DNA from: Mrakia gelida
Taxonomy: Eukaryota > Basidiomycota > Tremellomycetes > Cystofilobasidiales > Mrakiaceae
Assembly (NCBI GenBank): GCA_024345305.1
Contig: BRON01000005.1
Location: forward strand, 868,001 to 932,000
Length of the DNA: 64,000 nt
Direction of reading: 5' to 3'
Position 1 is the stretch's first letter, and every line of letters starts with the position of its first letter. Positions 1-11,124 of the stretch are shown here, in pieces. Both the position numbers and the translations under genes were made by a program. A model generated the notes under the pieces. The model was not told the DNA's origin and did no database searches. It was given only the letters and a program-made list of their open reading frames with translations.

Positions 1-272
1 ATCTCCTGGAAGAAGCCCAAGCCCTCCATGAGACGAGCCTTTTGGAAAGAGCCACAGTTAGATCAACCGCGTCGCGCCTGTTTCTTTTGCTCCCTTCCCC
101 TCTCTCTCTCTCAGAGCCATCTGAACGAGCGAGCGAAGGGGATAGCATAGCGAGCGACGATACAACGATGAAGTAAGATACGGTCCATGAGCCGAGAGAA
201 GAAGCTACACATTAAGACGAAACATCAAGCGAACAACACGAAATCAAAACAAAGGACTGGAGCAGCGCAGAT
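1..272. other. Left edge, no gene called
   Basis: The first 130 bases contain short open frames on the + strand that could be the tail of a gene lying off the left edge, but no splice site, domain or stop context decides this. The rest is probably 3' flank of the RTA1-like gene. Confidence 0.3.
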
Positions 273-2485
273 CTAAACCTTCTGCGCCGTCTCGACCTTC
301 TCCTCAGTAGGCGTTGAGGTATCTTCAGCGCGAATGAACTCTCTTCGACGAGGAATGCGAACGGCGCTGCAAAGAGGGAGAAAAAAGCGAGGTCAGAACA
401 AGACGAGGCGCGAACGAAAACAAGACGGGCGACGGGAGGACTCACCCGACGAGTCTGCCAGGGTGGAGAACGTTGAGCGTGCAGAGCGAGAGGAGGATGA
501 GAGTTCCGTCGAAGATGCAGAAGAGAGCTTCGTTCTTGTAGATGGCTCCTCCCCAACCTTGGGCGAACTCGATTCTGCGACGAGACGGGACGCGACGAAA
601 ACGGAGTGAGGTGAGCTTGGAATCGAACGAGCGACCGATGAAGAAGGAGGGCTGCACTCACGCTCTGAACAGGGATCGAACGAAGATCAAGAAGTTGGCG
701 GTAGAAACTCCGATGATGAGCAGCTTCGCGTTCTTCCTCTCCTGGTCGGTCGTTTCGAAGACGGTGACAGCGAAAGCTCGACCTGTGATGGGTCTCTCCT
801 TGAAGAAGCGCCAGGTGAACTCGACGAGGAAACCGGTGAAGACTGGAGCAAAATCGGGAGCGCGAGGGGAAGTCAGTGAGGCGACGAGCGGAAGCGAAAG
901 AAAGGGCGAGCGAGAGGTGGACGAACCGAGCATGGCAGCTGTGAGCGATGGAAAGGGCAGAGGTCAGCATCCAGAACTGAAGGAAAGGAGGCGTCAAAGG
1001 GATGCCGCTAACCGAGTTGAAGGAAGATCCCCTGGAAGAGGTGAACGCGTCCAAATTGGTTCAGTTTCAAGGTTCGAAGACGCGACGAAATCGATGAACA
1101 GAGAAACGATCACCACTCACTCCCATCGCAATATCAGATCCTCTCTTCTGAGCCTTGGGATCATCCTGAGATCCAGCGGCGATACCTCCTCCCAAGCTTT
1201 GGATGGCGAGCTACATGTAGCGAGAGAAAGTCAGCTCGAGCAGTCGACGCGACCGACTCTCGCACCGGGACGGGTTCGAAGACGACGAACCGAGAAGATG
1301 TCGGCGGTGACGAAGATTCCAAGATACATTCGAGGAGTGAGGCGAGAGTATTGGATGCTATGAGGAGAGAGAAAGCGAGAGGGAGGAGATCAGCGTTCGA
1401 AACGAGAAGTCGCGTCTGGGCTGTTTCGACTCGATCTGCTGTGCTCGAGAGGGAACAGAACTGACCCATGTTTAGCGATGAGGAGACCAAGGATGAGATA
1501 GTTCGCAGCGGCGAGGAAAGCTGGACAGAAGACTGAAGAGAAACGAAAGAGAGCTCAGCGAACGAAGACGAGACCCGCGCGTCTCGACGCGGTGCGGAAA
1601 GTCAAGAAGGACTCACTGAGAGTGATGATCCTGATAGAAAGAATTAAAGATTCTTCAGCTTCACTTATAGACACTTCTGCGAGAGCACCGTAACTCACTG
1701 AGTCATAAAAGCTCCGTTCGATGAAGTCCAGTAGCCTCCCTCCTCCGCGACCCAACTGAACGATTGAGAGCTCCAGAGTCGACCAGCCCACTGGAGAGAA
1801 GCAACGAGGTTAGGTCGAGCTTTCATCTCAAGAGAGAAGATAAAGACGTACTCCGATGGTCTCTCCTGTAGCGAGGAAGGATGAAAGGCGATGCGGTTAA
1901 GCGACGTCCACGTTCACGAGTTCGAAAACGATCCCTTCGACGCGACTCACCGAGTCCGCCGAGACTGAGAGTCCAGAGCAGCCACCAGAGCCTGTAGTGG
2001 ATTGCTTGGTAGGTGTGAAGCACTAGTCCAGTCAAAGAGAGAGCGAGGGTCCAAACCAAACAGCCGTGAGCTCGCCCAGCTCGACGTCGTTGAAAGGGAC
2101 GAGACGAAGCGAAATGAAAGTGACACGAACAGGTTGAGATCGCAAAGAAAACAGTGAAGAAGATTGCTGAGCCTAGGTTGACTTCGTATCCGTCTGAGAG
2201 AGAAGGGAGGGAGGTGGCAAGAGTGAGCTCGAACGTCACTTTCCTTGTCGTTCTCGCGAGCGCTCAGGACGAGGAGGGAAGAAGAAAGCTCACAAGAATC
2301 ATACTCGTACTCTCCAGTAGCAAGGTTGAGGGATCCAACGACTGGGTTGACGAGGGTGGTGTCTGCGAAGTGAAGGAGGGGCGGACAGGACGAGAAGATC
2401 AGCTCGAGCCTGAGGAAGAGACGAGGGAGCCGCTCATCTTCGTCGTTCGAGCGAACTCACTGACGACTTGGTAGAACTCTGGCAT
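273..2485 (-). CDS. RTA1-family seven-helix membrane protein
   Basis: Multi-exon gene read leftward; the start codon is at 2483-2485 (peptide MPEFYQVV) and the stop at 273-275. Conceptual splicing gives a roughly 330-residue polytopic protein with the family landmarks in order. These are an early hydrophobic helix (AIFFTVFFAIST), a second helix ending HYRLWW, a MYLGIFVTADIFS helix, the LGGGIAAG loop, a GFLVEFTWRFF helix, then FLIFVRSLFR, AQGWGGAIY and finally FNVLHPG-like CTLNVLHPG. That arrangement is typical of RTA1/RSB1 lipid-translocating-exporter proteins of fungal plasma membranes, linked in yeasts to sphingoid-base export and resistance to membrane-active drugs. Every intron has a GTGAG-type donor and a CTGAC branch. 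The short hydrophilic tail ends EKVETAQKV. The substrate cannot be inferred from sequence. Confidence 0.9.
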
Positions 2486-4156
2486 CGAAAGAGAGGGTCT
2501 GGGGTAGGTTTCAGTGGGGTAGTGGTGGTGGTGGTCGGAAGGAAGGAAGGCTGGGTTGGGTCGAACGTTTTCTCGCTCATCTCACAGCCCTCGCCTCGCT
2601 TCCGACTCTTAACTCGAGGCATGATGAGGATGCCCGACGAGCCCTGCGGTTCCCTGACTAACCGAATATTTTCCGCGTCGCATGTGAAGAGAAGCGAGAG
2701 ATTGTGACTGACCTTCGGACGAGTCATTAGCGAGGCAGGGAAGGGGAAGATCTGCTTGCGAGATGGAGGGAGGGAAGAAGAAGAGGTCGAGGGGAAGTCG
2801 AAACGACGCGCGTGTGCGAGATTTTTGCTTGCTAGCGGTCAGAGGTGAGAATGAGAGGACCAGATAACAAGAATGGCTTCCTACTGATAGTGTGATGATG
2901 AAGAGCCAGCATGGAGAGCGTTGGGATGAGGTGTTCTGAGGCAGATGGAGGTGCGACGTCGCTGCGAGAGTCAAACCCCTCCTCGTGGTTTCGAGATCGA
3001 GAGGACGTAGCTCGGAGGAACTCAGCTGACGAATCAGACTATATTCCATACGTTTGCCTTGGCGAGATCTCGCCAGCCCTGCTGCTTCCCTCTCGAAAGA
3101 AAGTCGACGCGTCGACGGACGACCGACCAAACAACCCGACGTCTCGCAAACCTCGGAACGCAGTGAAAACCGCCCTTCCCCTGCATCCTCCAACCCTTGA
3201 ACCCAAGTCTTCGCTACTCGGTAGAGCAAGCAGCGAAGCGAAATCAACGCGAAGGGAACGAACGTTCAGGACCAGAGCCAAGTCGAGACGAGACGCGTCG
3301 CGAAACCCTCCAAACGAGCTTGCTCCCTTACGAGTTGCTAGCGCCGTCTTCGTTTCTCTGCCAGCTCCTCCGAGCATATCTCGAGACCCTTCCCTACTGA
3401 ACGAACCTCAGCAGCAGCAGAGGAAACGGAGAAAAGGGAGAGAAGGGAAAAAAGATTCGCAGAACGAGGTGATCGATTTCAGGAGAACGAGCTGCGAAGA
3501 TCTCCCCAATCTTAACTTTTAGGGTGGGTTCGTTCTTCTCTACATCCTAGGAGAGAAGATGTACACAGAACAGTACTTGAGAACGAGGGAGGTTTGAGCT
3601 CGAGTCTCTCAGGGCGAGGTCAGGAACCCAAGAAAAACAAAAACGAGAACGAGAGGAACGAGACGCGTCGAGCGAGGGCGAGGAAGACGGAGAACAAGGG
3701 AAACGAACGTCGAAGCAGATCCTCCCTCAACACCATGAATGAAAACTTGACTCAGGCGGACTTTCTCTCATATCAGACATTTTTCCATGAAGAAGAAGAT
3801 CTCAGCTGTTCTCGTTCTCTATAGATCTCTCTGTCTCGCGCTCGTGCCTTGTTTGAGGGGCAGCTCGCCTCCTCTCTCGTGCGCAGGGAGGGTTCGAGAG
3901 TGCCTCGACCTTCGCTCCTCTTCCCTCCCATCCCCAACAGTCGCCCTCCTCCCTCTCCCTCTTCCTCTTCCCTCGTCCGTCCTCCTCCTCTCCTCCGACC
4001 CAGTCGCTACACGCTCCTTCGCAAAAACAGTCCTCAAAACACAAGATCTCCCCCCGACAGCCTCGCCAGGCAAGAACCTCGAAACCGCCGGACGGTCCCT
4101 TCCCTCTCTCGACCTCCCCATCCCTCCCTCTTCTCTCGACAACAACTACTCTCTGA
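2486..4156. promoter_or_regulatory. Divergent intergenic region, RTA1-like gene and mucin gene
   Basis: About 1.7 kb between two diverging start codons. Scattered open frames on both strands lack splice continuity and recognisable domains. The 300 bases before the mucin start (about 3850-4150) are strongly pyrimidine-rich on the + strand, as is usual upstream of genes in this window. No gene is called. Confidence 0.45.
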
Positions 4157-7100
4157 ATGTCTCGCTACGTCTCTCTGGCTGTGCTCGTTCTGCTCGCTGT
4201 TGGTGGTCAGGTTGAAGCTGCCGGTGGGGGAGCTGGAGGAGGAGCGACCGGGTTGAACAGGTCGTCCGATTTGAGAGCTAGGCATGGAAAGCAGATTCCT
4301 CATAGGGAGAGGGATTTGGGTGAGTCAACTTTTCTTCTTTCTTTCTTCTTGGGCTGGTAGAGAGGAGAGGAGGGCTTGGAGTCTTTGGGATGAGAGGATG
4401 GGAGGAAGAGAGAGAGAGCGAAGGAAGGAGGGAGGGGAAGGAGGAGGAGGTCAAGAGCTCAAAGCGAAGGAACGGTCACCTCGTTCCTTCCCTCATCTCG
4501 ACCTCGAGTGAAGCTCTCTTTCTCATCCGAGAAGGAAAGGGACTCCATGATGGACTTTCTAGCTCCACGCTCGAGTCGTATGAGCTCGGGCGAAGATGAG
4601 GGGGGAGGAAGGAAGCCAGCTCGAAGCTCTCTGAAGTGGAGTGTTTTGCTCTTTCGGTCTCTCTCCTTCGAGCTTCCCTCCTTCCTCCATCCTTCCTCCC
4701 AGTGTCCATATCCCCATCTGAGGACGAGGAGAAGGAAGCCAGCTAGTCACATTCGGGACTGGTTTGGTTTTCCTGGGTCGGTCGCGAGAGCAGGAGATGT
4801 TTGGATCGAGACCATCGCGCGAACACACCAACCCCTCTCCTTCCTTCCTTCCCTCTTCCTTCGCCCCCTGACCCTCGACCTCGTCCGGCTATTCCTCTCT
4901 CGGAAAAACTGACTCTCCTCACTTTTGCTCCCTTCTCTTCAGCCTCCATCCTCGAGTCCATCACCTCGGCAGCTACCTCAGCGGATCCTGTAGCAGCGAT
5001 CGTCGAGGATACCTCAGCTTCGGCGGACGCCTCCTCCTCCTCTTCCTCCTCTACTACCCCGACGCCAACCAGCACCAGCACCTCGGAGTTAGTCGCTACC
5101 TCAACGGAGTCTACGACTGCCTCGGAACAGGTCGCTATCACCACCGTCTCCTCAACCTCGACAACGGAATCGGCTCTCCCTTCGACCACGACCACGTCGT
5201 CAACCTCGGAGGAGACAACCTCTTCCTCGACCTCTCCCACCACCAGCACCTCGGAAACCCCTACTACCTCCTCCACGGCCGATTCTACCACCCCTACCAC
5301 TTCCTCCTCCTCCTCGCCAACAACCACCTCCGCCGCCGCTGAGGTTGAGACTTCATCGACAGCGACGACGTCTTCCTCCTCCGCGTCCGCGGACGAGACC
5401 AGCACGACTTCATCTGCTGATGTTTCGACCTCCGAGGAGAGCGTGGCTTCCCCTACCACCAGCGCCAGCGTGACGGAATCTACATCGACTGCCGAGACGG
5501 CTACTACCTCGAGCACAGAGTCTGAGGTGAGTTTCGAATCGAAGAGCTCGTGCGGAAAAGGAGGCTCGAGCTGATCGAACTTGTTGTCTTCCTTCTCGAA
5601 CAGGCCCCGACTGTCACCTCCACCGACTCTACTACGGCCTCGCCCACTCCTACCACCTCCGAGGAGTCCACCTCCGCGTCCGCTGCCGTTACGGATGTCA
5701 TTTCGTCGGCTGTCACCGACGTTTTGTCGTCGGCAGCTTCCATTCTCGCACAGGTCGTGAGTTCGCGCGACTTTTCGACGTTTGAATCCTCTGTTTCTCT
5801 TTCACTGACCTTCTTCTTCGCTTCATCAGACTGGAGAGTCGACTGCCACGGAGTCCGCTACGGAGACCTCGACGTTCTCAACGGATTCAGCTCAGGAGAC
5901 CGCTGCTTTGCAGACGACTTTGATCACGACCTCGACGGAGGTTAGTCTCGCGTTTTTCTTTCTTTCTCGTCCCGCTGAACCTTGCCTGACCTTCTTCTTA
6001 CCGCTCCTCATAGGCTACCCTCACTGGAACCGATTCGACTGCCTCTCCCACCGCTACCGAGGTTTCCACGGACTCGACGAGCCAAACCGCGTCGGACTCG
6101 ACCACGGACGTTTCAGCCCCTGCCACGACCGCCACGGAGTCTGCCAGTCAAGCAACCGATTCAGCAACCTCCACAGGAACTGAGACGACCACGGATACGG
6201 CCACTGCGACGGATAGCGCTACCTCGTCGGAGATCACTGAGCTCGCCGCCGTCACTTCGATCCTCACTCTCTCGTCGGGAGAGGTCTCCTCCATCATCAC
6301 CTCCGAGGTCGTCTCCCAGACTACCACCGACGCAGGAGCCAGCGTGTCCGCCACCGCCTCCGCCACCGAATCGGAACCCGTCGCTCCCATCACGACTGGA
6401 GTCGCGTCCGAGTCAGCGACGGCCAGCTTCACAGGATCGGAATCAGCCACCGCGTCGGAATCAGCACCAGCAGCCGAGATCACCACCGCTCCCCTTCCTT
6501 CGGAATCGAGCATCCAGTCAGGATCGTTCAACGGATCGTCGTCGACCTCGGACTACGCTCCTCCTCCTCCCTCGACCTCAGCCGTCGCTTCTTCCACTTC
6601 GAGCGACACCAACGACGTCTGGTACCCTACTCAATCGCAGCTCGTCCTCCCTCTCGCGGCCACCACCACCACAAGCGAGTCTTCGACCTCCGACTACATC
6701 GAGACCGAAACTGGATCATCCTACATCCCCGTCCCGACCGTCGCTCCCATCCCCGTCAACCTCCCCTCGGTCATTCTCCCTGCCACCAGCTCGGACGGCG
6801 CTTCCACCGACTCGTCGGCTGACGCTCACGCGGAGGACACCCTCGTCTCGCTCCTCTTTTCGGACGCGCTCGCTTGGACCTTCGTCGCCAACAACTCGGA
6901 GGCTACCGCTCAGGTCATGCTCTACACTCCCATCCTCGTCGAGACGGCTCTCGCTCTCAACTCCAGTGGAGCTTCGACCTACGCTCTCAAGGCCTACCAG
7001 CCAGCGTCGATCAACGGAGTCGTGAGCCCTGTCTTGACGACTTGGGTTGGTTACGTGCCGACTGCTCTCGTCGCCGATCTTCAGGTTCGTTCCTTTTCTT

Positions 7101-8251
7101 CCTTCTCTCGTCGTCTCCTCTTTCCTTCCTTGCTGACCTCTTCTCTCGATCGCTTCTCACCTCAGGCCCAGATCAAGGCTTCCAACTCAGCGTTCTACAA
7201 CCAGAGCGGAATCCCAGGAGAGATCGCGAACCAGGTCAACAAGGCGTTCCCCATCGTCAACTCCTTCTCGGCCACCACTGGAGCTGCCTCGTCCTCCTCG
7301 TCGTCGTCCGGATCGTCTCTCTCTTCCCGAAACAGAGACATCATCATCGGAGTTACGGTCTCGATCGGAGGAACGCTGTGGATCCTCCTCGTCGTCTGGG
7401 TCTACAGGAAGATGCGTCGAAACGCGAAGGCCGACATCCATCGACGAATGAGCATGAACCCCACCCTCACCGGTCGAGCTCTCGCCAACGTCAACATGAT
7501 GTCTCAGACCTCCACTGGATCGGTCTCCGGAGCCCACGCTCGTTCCAGTTCGGTCGACATCGACGGACGACCCAGTTCGTTCTACGCGTTCTCTCCTCCT
7601 TCGATCAACGACCGATCTTCGACGCGACCTCAATCGAGGGACATGTCCATCAATTCGTCCAACGGAGGAGGACCCGGAGCGATTGGAAGTGGAAGGTTCT
7701 CGAGCATCTACCGAGCTCTCGGAGGAGGAGGAACTGGAGGAGGACGACCCATCTCTCCCGAGTCGCCCACCAACGGAGCCTACCCTCAAGCTGCCGCCGT
7801 CGCTCCCTCCATGACTCGACGACGACAAGCTCCCAACGCTCCCATCTCAGCCCCCAGGCACTTCCAGCACATCCTCTCGGATCCAGGTCGGTTCTAACTC
7901 TTGCCTCTCTTCTTCTCTTCGAATCAAACTCGAAACTGACGCGTCCTTCTTTTTCGTTTTGTTTCGTTCGCCTCAGTCAACCCATTCTCCAAACCCATCG
8001 CCGACACCTACCAGCAATCCTCCTACCAACGACCTCCTGCACCCGGTCCTCCCGCTCCCTACAAGGCTTCCGGATCCCCCAGTCCGTTCTACCCCACACC
8101 CGGAGGAGGAGGAGGACGAGGAGGACCCTCGAGGATCGATCCCTTCTCCGACTCGAACGCCGTTCAGGGACACTCCAAGGTCCAGAGGAAACCCTTCCTC
8201 GCGGCCGATATCTCTGGACCGGTTCTCAGGGAGTCGAGTCTTGGGTTCTAA
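4157..8251 (+). CDS. Msb2-like signalling mucin (osmosensor-type membrane glycoprotein)
   Basis: Seven exons (4157-4319, 4943-5526, 5604-5756, 5830-5940, 6014-7084, 7166-7886, 7977-8251) sum to 3,078 nt, an uninterrupted frame of 1,025 codons. Residues 1 to about 21 form a signal peptide (LAVLVLLAVGG core). They are followed by roughly 550 residues of Ser/Thr-rich mucin. Next is a conserved extracellular block starting LVSLLFSDALAWTFVANN and containing WVGYVPTALVADLQ and FYNQSGIPGEIANQV, the membrane-proximal positive-control region of Msb2/Hkr1 proteins. One transmembrane helix follows (IIIGVTVSIGGTLWILLVVWVY), then a basic stop-transfer (RKMRRNAK) and a cytoplasmic tail of about 220 residues rich in Ser, Gly and Pro. 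Family members sit at the top of the HOG and filamentation/pathogenicity MAPK pathways. The first intron is unusually long (about 620 nt) and carries inverted repeats. Confidence 0.9.
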
Positions 8252-9085
8252 AACGGAGGAGAGGAGGAACGAGTCGCCGCGTCGCTTTCGTCGTTTTGGG
8301 CCTTCGTCACTTTTGCTTTCCCTCCCTTCTCGTCCCTTTCATTTCTTTCCTTGTTCGTTCGTCCGTTCTCTCTCCTGCCCTGCTCTCTCTCTAGCCCGTC
8401 TCCTGACTCCTCGCTTTTCCCCTTTCTTGATCATCTTGGTTTTCCCTCCTCCCTTCTCGTTCTCTTTCTCTCACCTAGATTGATACGCTGGGTCTCTCTT
8501 CTTCTTCCCTTTCCTTCCAATTTTCCCATTCACTTTGACTCCTTCTTCACGTCTTTTTTGGTCCTTCTCGTTCTCTCTCTCCCTCTCTCGAATACTCTAC
8601 ACAGGACTCCAGTCTCGCTTCTCGCTCTTGCTTTCCAAACCTCCTTTATCGACCGCACACTCACTTTCCTTTTCCACTCCTTTCTCTCTGTTTGCTTCCC
8701 TCTTTTTTCGCTCCCGCTTTGCTTTTGCCTTTGCACCCTTTCAACTCAACTCGCCTGCGAGTCCTTTCACACCGACCACACCCTTCGTTTTTTTACCTTC
8801 TTTGCTCCCTCGCTCGCTCGCCTTCACTTTCACCTTCAAACCCTTTCGCGCTTCGAGCCTTTCCCTTTTTTGCCTTTCGCTGGTCGGTCGGTGTCTTACT
8901 TATCCCTTTCTTTCTCTCTTGTTTCTTCGACCCTTTTGGTTTGCTTCCCTTGCGTCGCGTTTTAGCTCTCCTCCCTCGACTTTTCGTTCTCGACCGGTCG
9001 CGAGAGCGTCGAGGTTCTATACCCACACCCCCCTCGAAACTTTTATCACACACATACACACCCTTCTTCTTTCTTTTGCTTGCGT
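8252..9085. other. Convergent intergenic region, pyrimidine-rich
   Basis: Extended C/T-rich + strand sequence after the mucin stop, presumably 3' UTR and spacer. Long open frames here follow the low-complexity pyrimidine composition and show no splice structure. No gene is called. Confidence 0.4.
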
Positions 9086-9815
9086 TCGGGAATGGTGAAA
9101 GAGAGAGAAAATGGAAGGGAGAGAAGGGGAGGGGAGGAAAGGGAAGGGGAAGACGCGTCGAGTCGTGCCCTTTCGATGAAGAGCAAGGTGATTCGTCGTA
9201 CGACATCTAGATCAGATTCGAGAGTATATAGCCGTCCGATCCTGAACGAGTCAGGTGAGGCGAGATGTCGGGGTGCGAACTGAATTCTGCGAGGGAGGAG
9301 AGGAAAAGTCAGCGTTCGACGACGAAACCTGTCCTCCAGCGAAAGAAGGACGGAACGAGCTTACCTAACTACTCGAAGCACCGGAGCGAGGCCCAGGGAG
9401 AAGCCATCGAGGGTTCCCGTAGCGAAGTCGGGGATCTTACGAAGGCTGGGAAGTAAGAAGAAGACGAAAGAGGGTGTCAGTACCGACGCGTCGAGTCTCG
9501 TCGAGGATGGAACACGAACCGGTTCGAGCGATACCACTGCGTGCTGCCGACTGGATGAATGAATAGAGGGGAGAGAAGGAGGAGTCAGCTTGTGCTCGAG
9601 AATGGAAAGAGGGAGCGAGAGCAGCGAGAACTGACCTTGTCGACTCTCAAGAACTCATTCGACCTCGACGTTCCTTCAAAGCCAACGAACAACGCGACCG
9701 ACTGATTCGAGATGAACGAAGATGCTCGAGTCATCCAAGAACTTACCCGCAGACGAATCGACCACAAGAGAGGTAGAGAGGAAGCGTCGACGCGACGAGA
9801 CTCACCAGTTCCTCC
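9086..9815 (-). other. Exon-like segments downstream of the F-box-like frame
   Basis: Four minus-strand segments bounded by good splice signals keep one reading phase: 9636-9701 (22 codons), 9516-9550, 9365-9445 and from 9286 leftward to a stop near 9086. The peptide pieces include GFEGTSRSNEFLRVDK and LRKIPDFATGTLDGFSLG. A GTGAGT donor at 9805 lies only 14 nt after the stop codon that ends the upstream 400-residue frame. They therefore look like the original 3' exons of that gene, disconnected by a one-base frame change. They could instead be a decayed tail or a sequencing artefact. Confidence 0.5.
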
Positions 9816-9819
9816 CACC

Positions 9820-11022
9820 TCAACCGTACGTCCACCACCCCGCCTCGTCCTTGGTCCAAACAACCTCTTCCATCCAAGCCAGCAGCGGCCCCCTAGCCTC
9901 GTCCACCAGGTTCTCGATAGCAGCATCAAAGCTGAACTTCGACGAAGGAAACGACGTTCCGAGGAGGTAAACCGTGTTGCTGAGCGCGTCGTCGATGTCT
10001 TCCCTCGAAACCCCGAGATCGTGATCCTTGTCCCACAAGGGATGTACGACGATGAAGAAGGGGTGTCCTACCAGTGGGGTCTCGGCTTCTCCGGCGAGGG
10101 GGTCGAAGGAGATGTGGATGAGGGAGGGATCCGCGTAGTGGAGGAAGGTGAGGAGGGAGAGCGACTGTTGTTCCGCTCGAATATCCTCCAGGTCTCCGCG
10201 AATCCAGTTCTTGCAATACGGAGGAGCCGCCTTCCCATAAGCGACTGCGAAGTCATCCACCAGCTCGTCCTTCCATGGTCCTCCATCCGACTCGACGGCG
10301 AGAGCCTCCTCGATCTCCCTTTCATGGGCCAACCGCCGATTCCCCCACTTCCCCCAGTTCCCGATGAAGACCTCTTTCAGATGGCTGAGCCCAGAGTAGT
10401 CCAGAGCAGCCATCCTAGGAGTTGCTCGGGGCTTCGTCGTTCCCGGTGGCTGATCCTTCGAAGGAGTCCAGGAGGCGACGGGGAAGCTGTCTCGCGCGAA
10501 GCTCAACTTCTTTACCCATCCCCTCCTCCTTGTTTCCTCCTCCCCTTCACCGACGAGGAGACCTTCCGTGGGATCCAAGAGACGAATCCAGTCCTCCGGT
10601 TGACGAATGGTGATGTGGTAGTAGAGGAAGGGCAGGACGAGTTCTCGAAGACCTTTGGAGACGAGGGTGAGAGGGAGGAGGGGAGAGAGGGAGGCAGGTT
10701 CGTCCAGTGGATCTTCGAGAGGGAGAGGAAGGACGTGACAACCGAAGGCGAAGTGGAGGATGAGGTTGTAGACTTCGATGGGGATGGGGCGAGAGGGAGG
10801 GGAGGAGGAGCCGGTTGAGTAGGGTCGGGAGGGAAGGGATGAAGGAGGAGGGGAGGGAGGAAGGGGAGGGAGGAAGTCGAGGAAAGATGGAGCAAGATCG
10901 TTGCTGCTGGCGATTTCCGAGGAGCGAATGATTCTGAGGAGTATAGAGGCGACGGTGGAGTTCAAGGGCGAGTCGAAAGTTGGCGAGTTTTCAGTCGCTG
11001 GCGGTCGTGAGGGAGAGAGCAA
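9820..11022 (-). CDS. F-box-like hypothetical protein, 400 residues
   Basis: Single open exon. The N-terminal 75 residues are Ser/Pro-rich. Residues about 80-145 resemble a divergent F-box (IPIEVYNLILHFAFG, then LLPLTLVSKGLRELVLPFLY), as in basidiomycete F-box proteins that act as SCF ubiquitin-ligase adaptors. The remainder is an unrecognised alpha/beta region with many conserved-looking aromatic and charged residues and no visible leucine-rich or WD repeats. The frame ends GWWTYG followed by TGA. A +1 shift at that point would instead read RLRWEEL up to a perfect donor, so the natural protein may be about 100 residues longer. The start codon lies 102 bp from that of the divergent MYND gene. 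The F-box assignment rests on pattern only. Confidence 0.7.
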   Translation of the reverse strand: MLSPSRPPATENSPTFDSPLNSTVASILLRIIRSSEIASSNDLAPSFLDFLPPLPPSPPPSSLPSRPYSTGSSSPPSRPIPIEVYNLILHFAFGCHVLPLPLEDPLDEPASLSPLLPLTLVSKGLRELVLPFLYYHITIRQPEDWIRLLDPTEGLLVGEGEEETRRRGWVKKLSFARDSFPVASWTPSKDQPPGTTKPRATPRMAALDYSGLSHLKEVFIGNWGKWGNRRLAHEREIEEALAVESDGGPWKDELVDDFAVAYGKAAPPYCKNWIRGDLEDIRAEQQSLSLLTFLHYADPSLIHISFDPLAGEAETPLVGHPFFIVVHPLWDKDHDLGVSREDIDDALSNTVYLLGTSFPSSKFSFDAAIENLVDEARGPLLAWMEEVVWTKDEAGWWTYG

Positions 11023-11124
11023 AGAGAGGGAAGGAAAGAGTCGAGCTCATTTCGAGCTGACCACGAACCGCCATCTCCTGCTCCTTCCCTCCCTTCTCTT
11101 CTCTTCCTCTGTTCCCTCGGAAAC
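11023..11124. promoter_or_regulatory. 102-bp divergent promoter
   Basis: Only 102 bp separate the start codons of the F-box-like gene and the MYND-finger gene. The half next to the + gene is pyrimidine-rich. The two genes must share control elements or overlap in their 5' UTRs. Confidence 0.6.

Noticed and set aside
2609..3522. Open frames of 200 or more codons on both strands upstream of the RTA1-like gene
   Set aside because: No splice-phase support, no domain, and codon composition unlike the neighbouring genes; treated as promoter sequence.
4743..5516. 257-codon open frame on the minus strand, rich in Val/Glu
   Set aside because: It is the exact complement of the Ser/Thr-rich mucin exon; TCC/ACC-type codons create an open Gly/Val/Glu antisense frame.
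5982..8394. Long Pro/Arg- and Ser/Arg-rich alternative + frames
   Set aside because: They overlap the Msb2-like exons out of frame and ignore well-formed introns. The in-frame reading has conserved family motifs and sums to a multiple of three.
9712..10818. 368-codon + strand open frame
   Set aside because: Antisense to the F-box-like exon, whose minus-strand reading shows the IPIEVYNLIL and LVSKGLRELVLP patterns.
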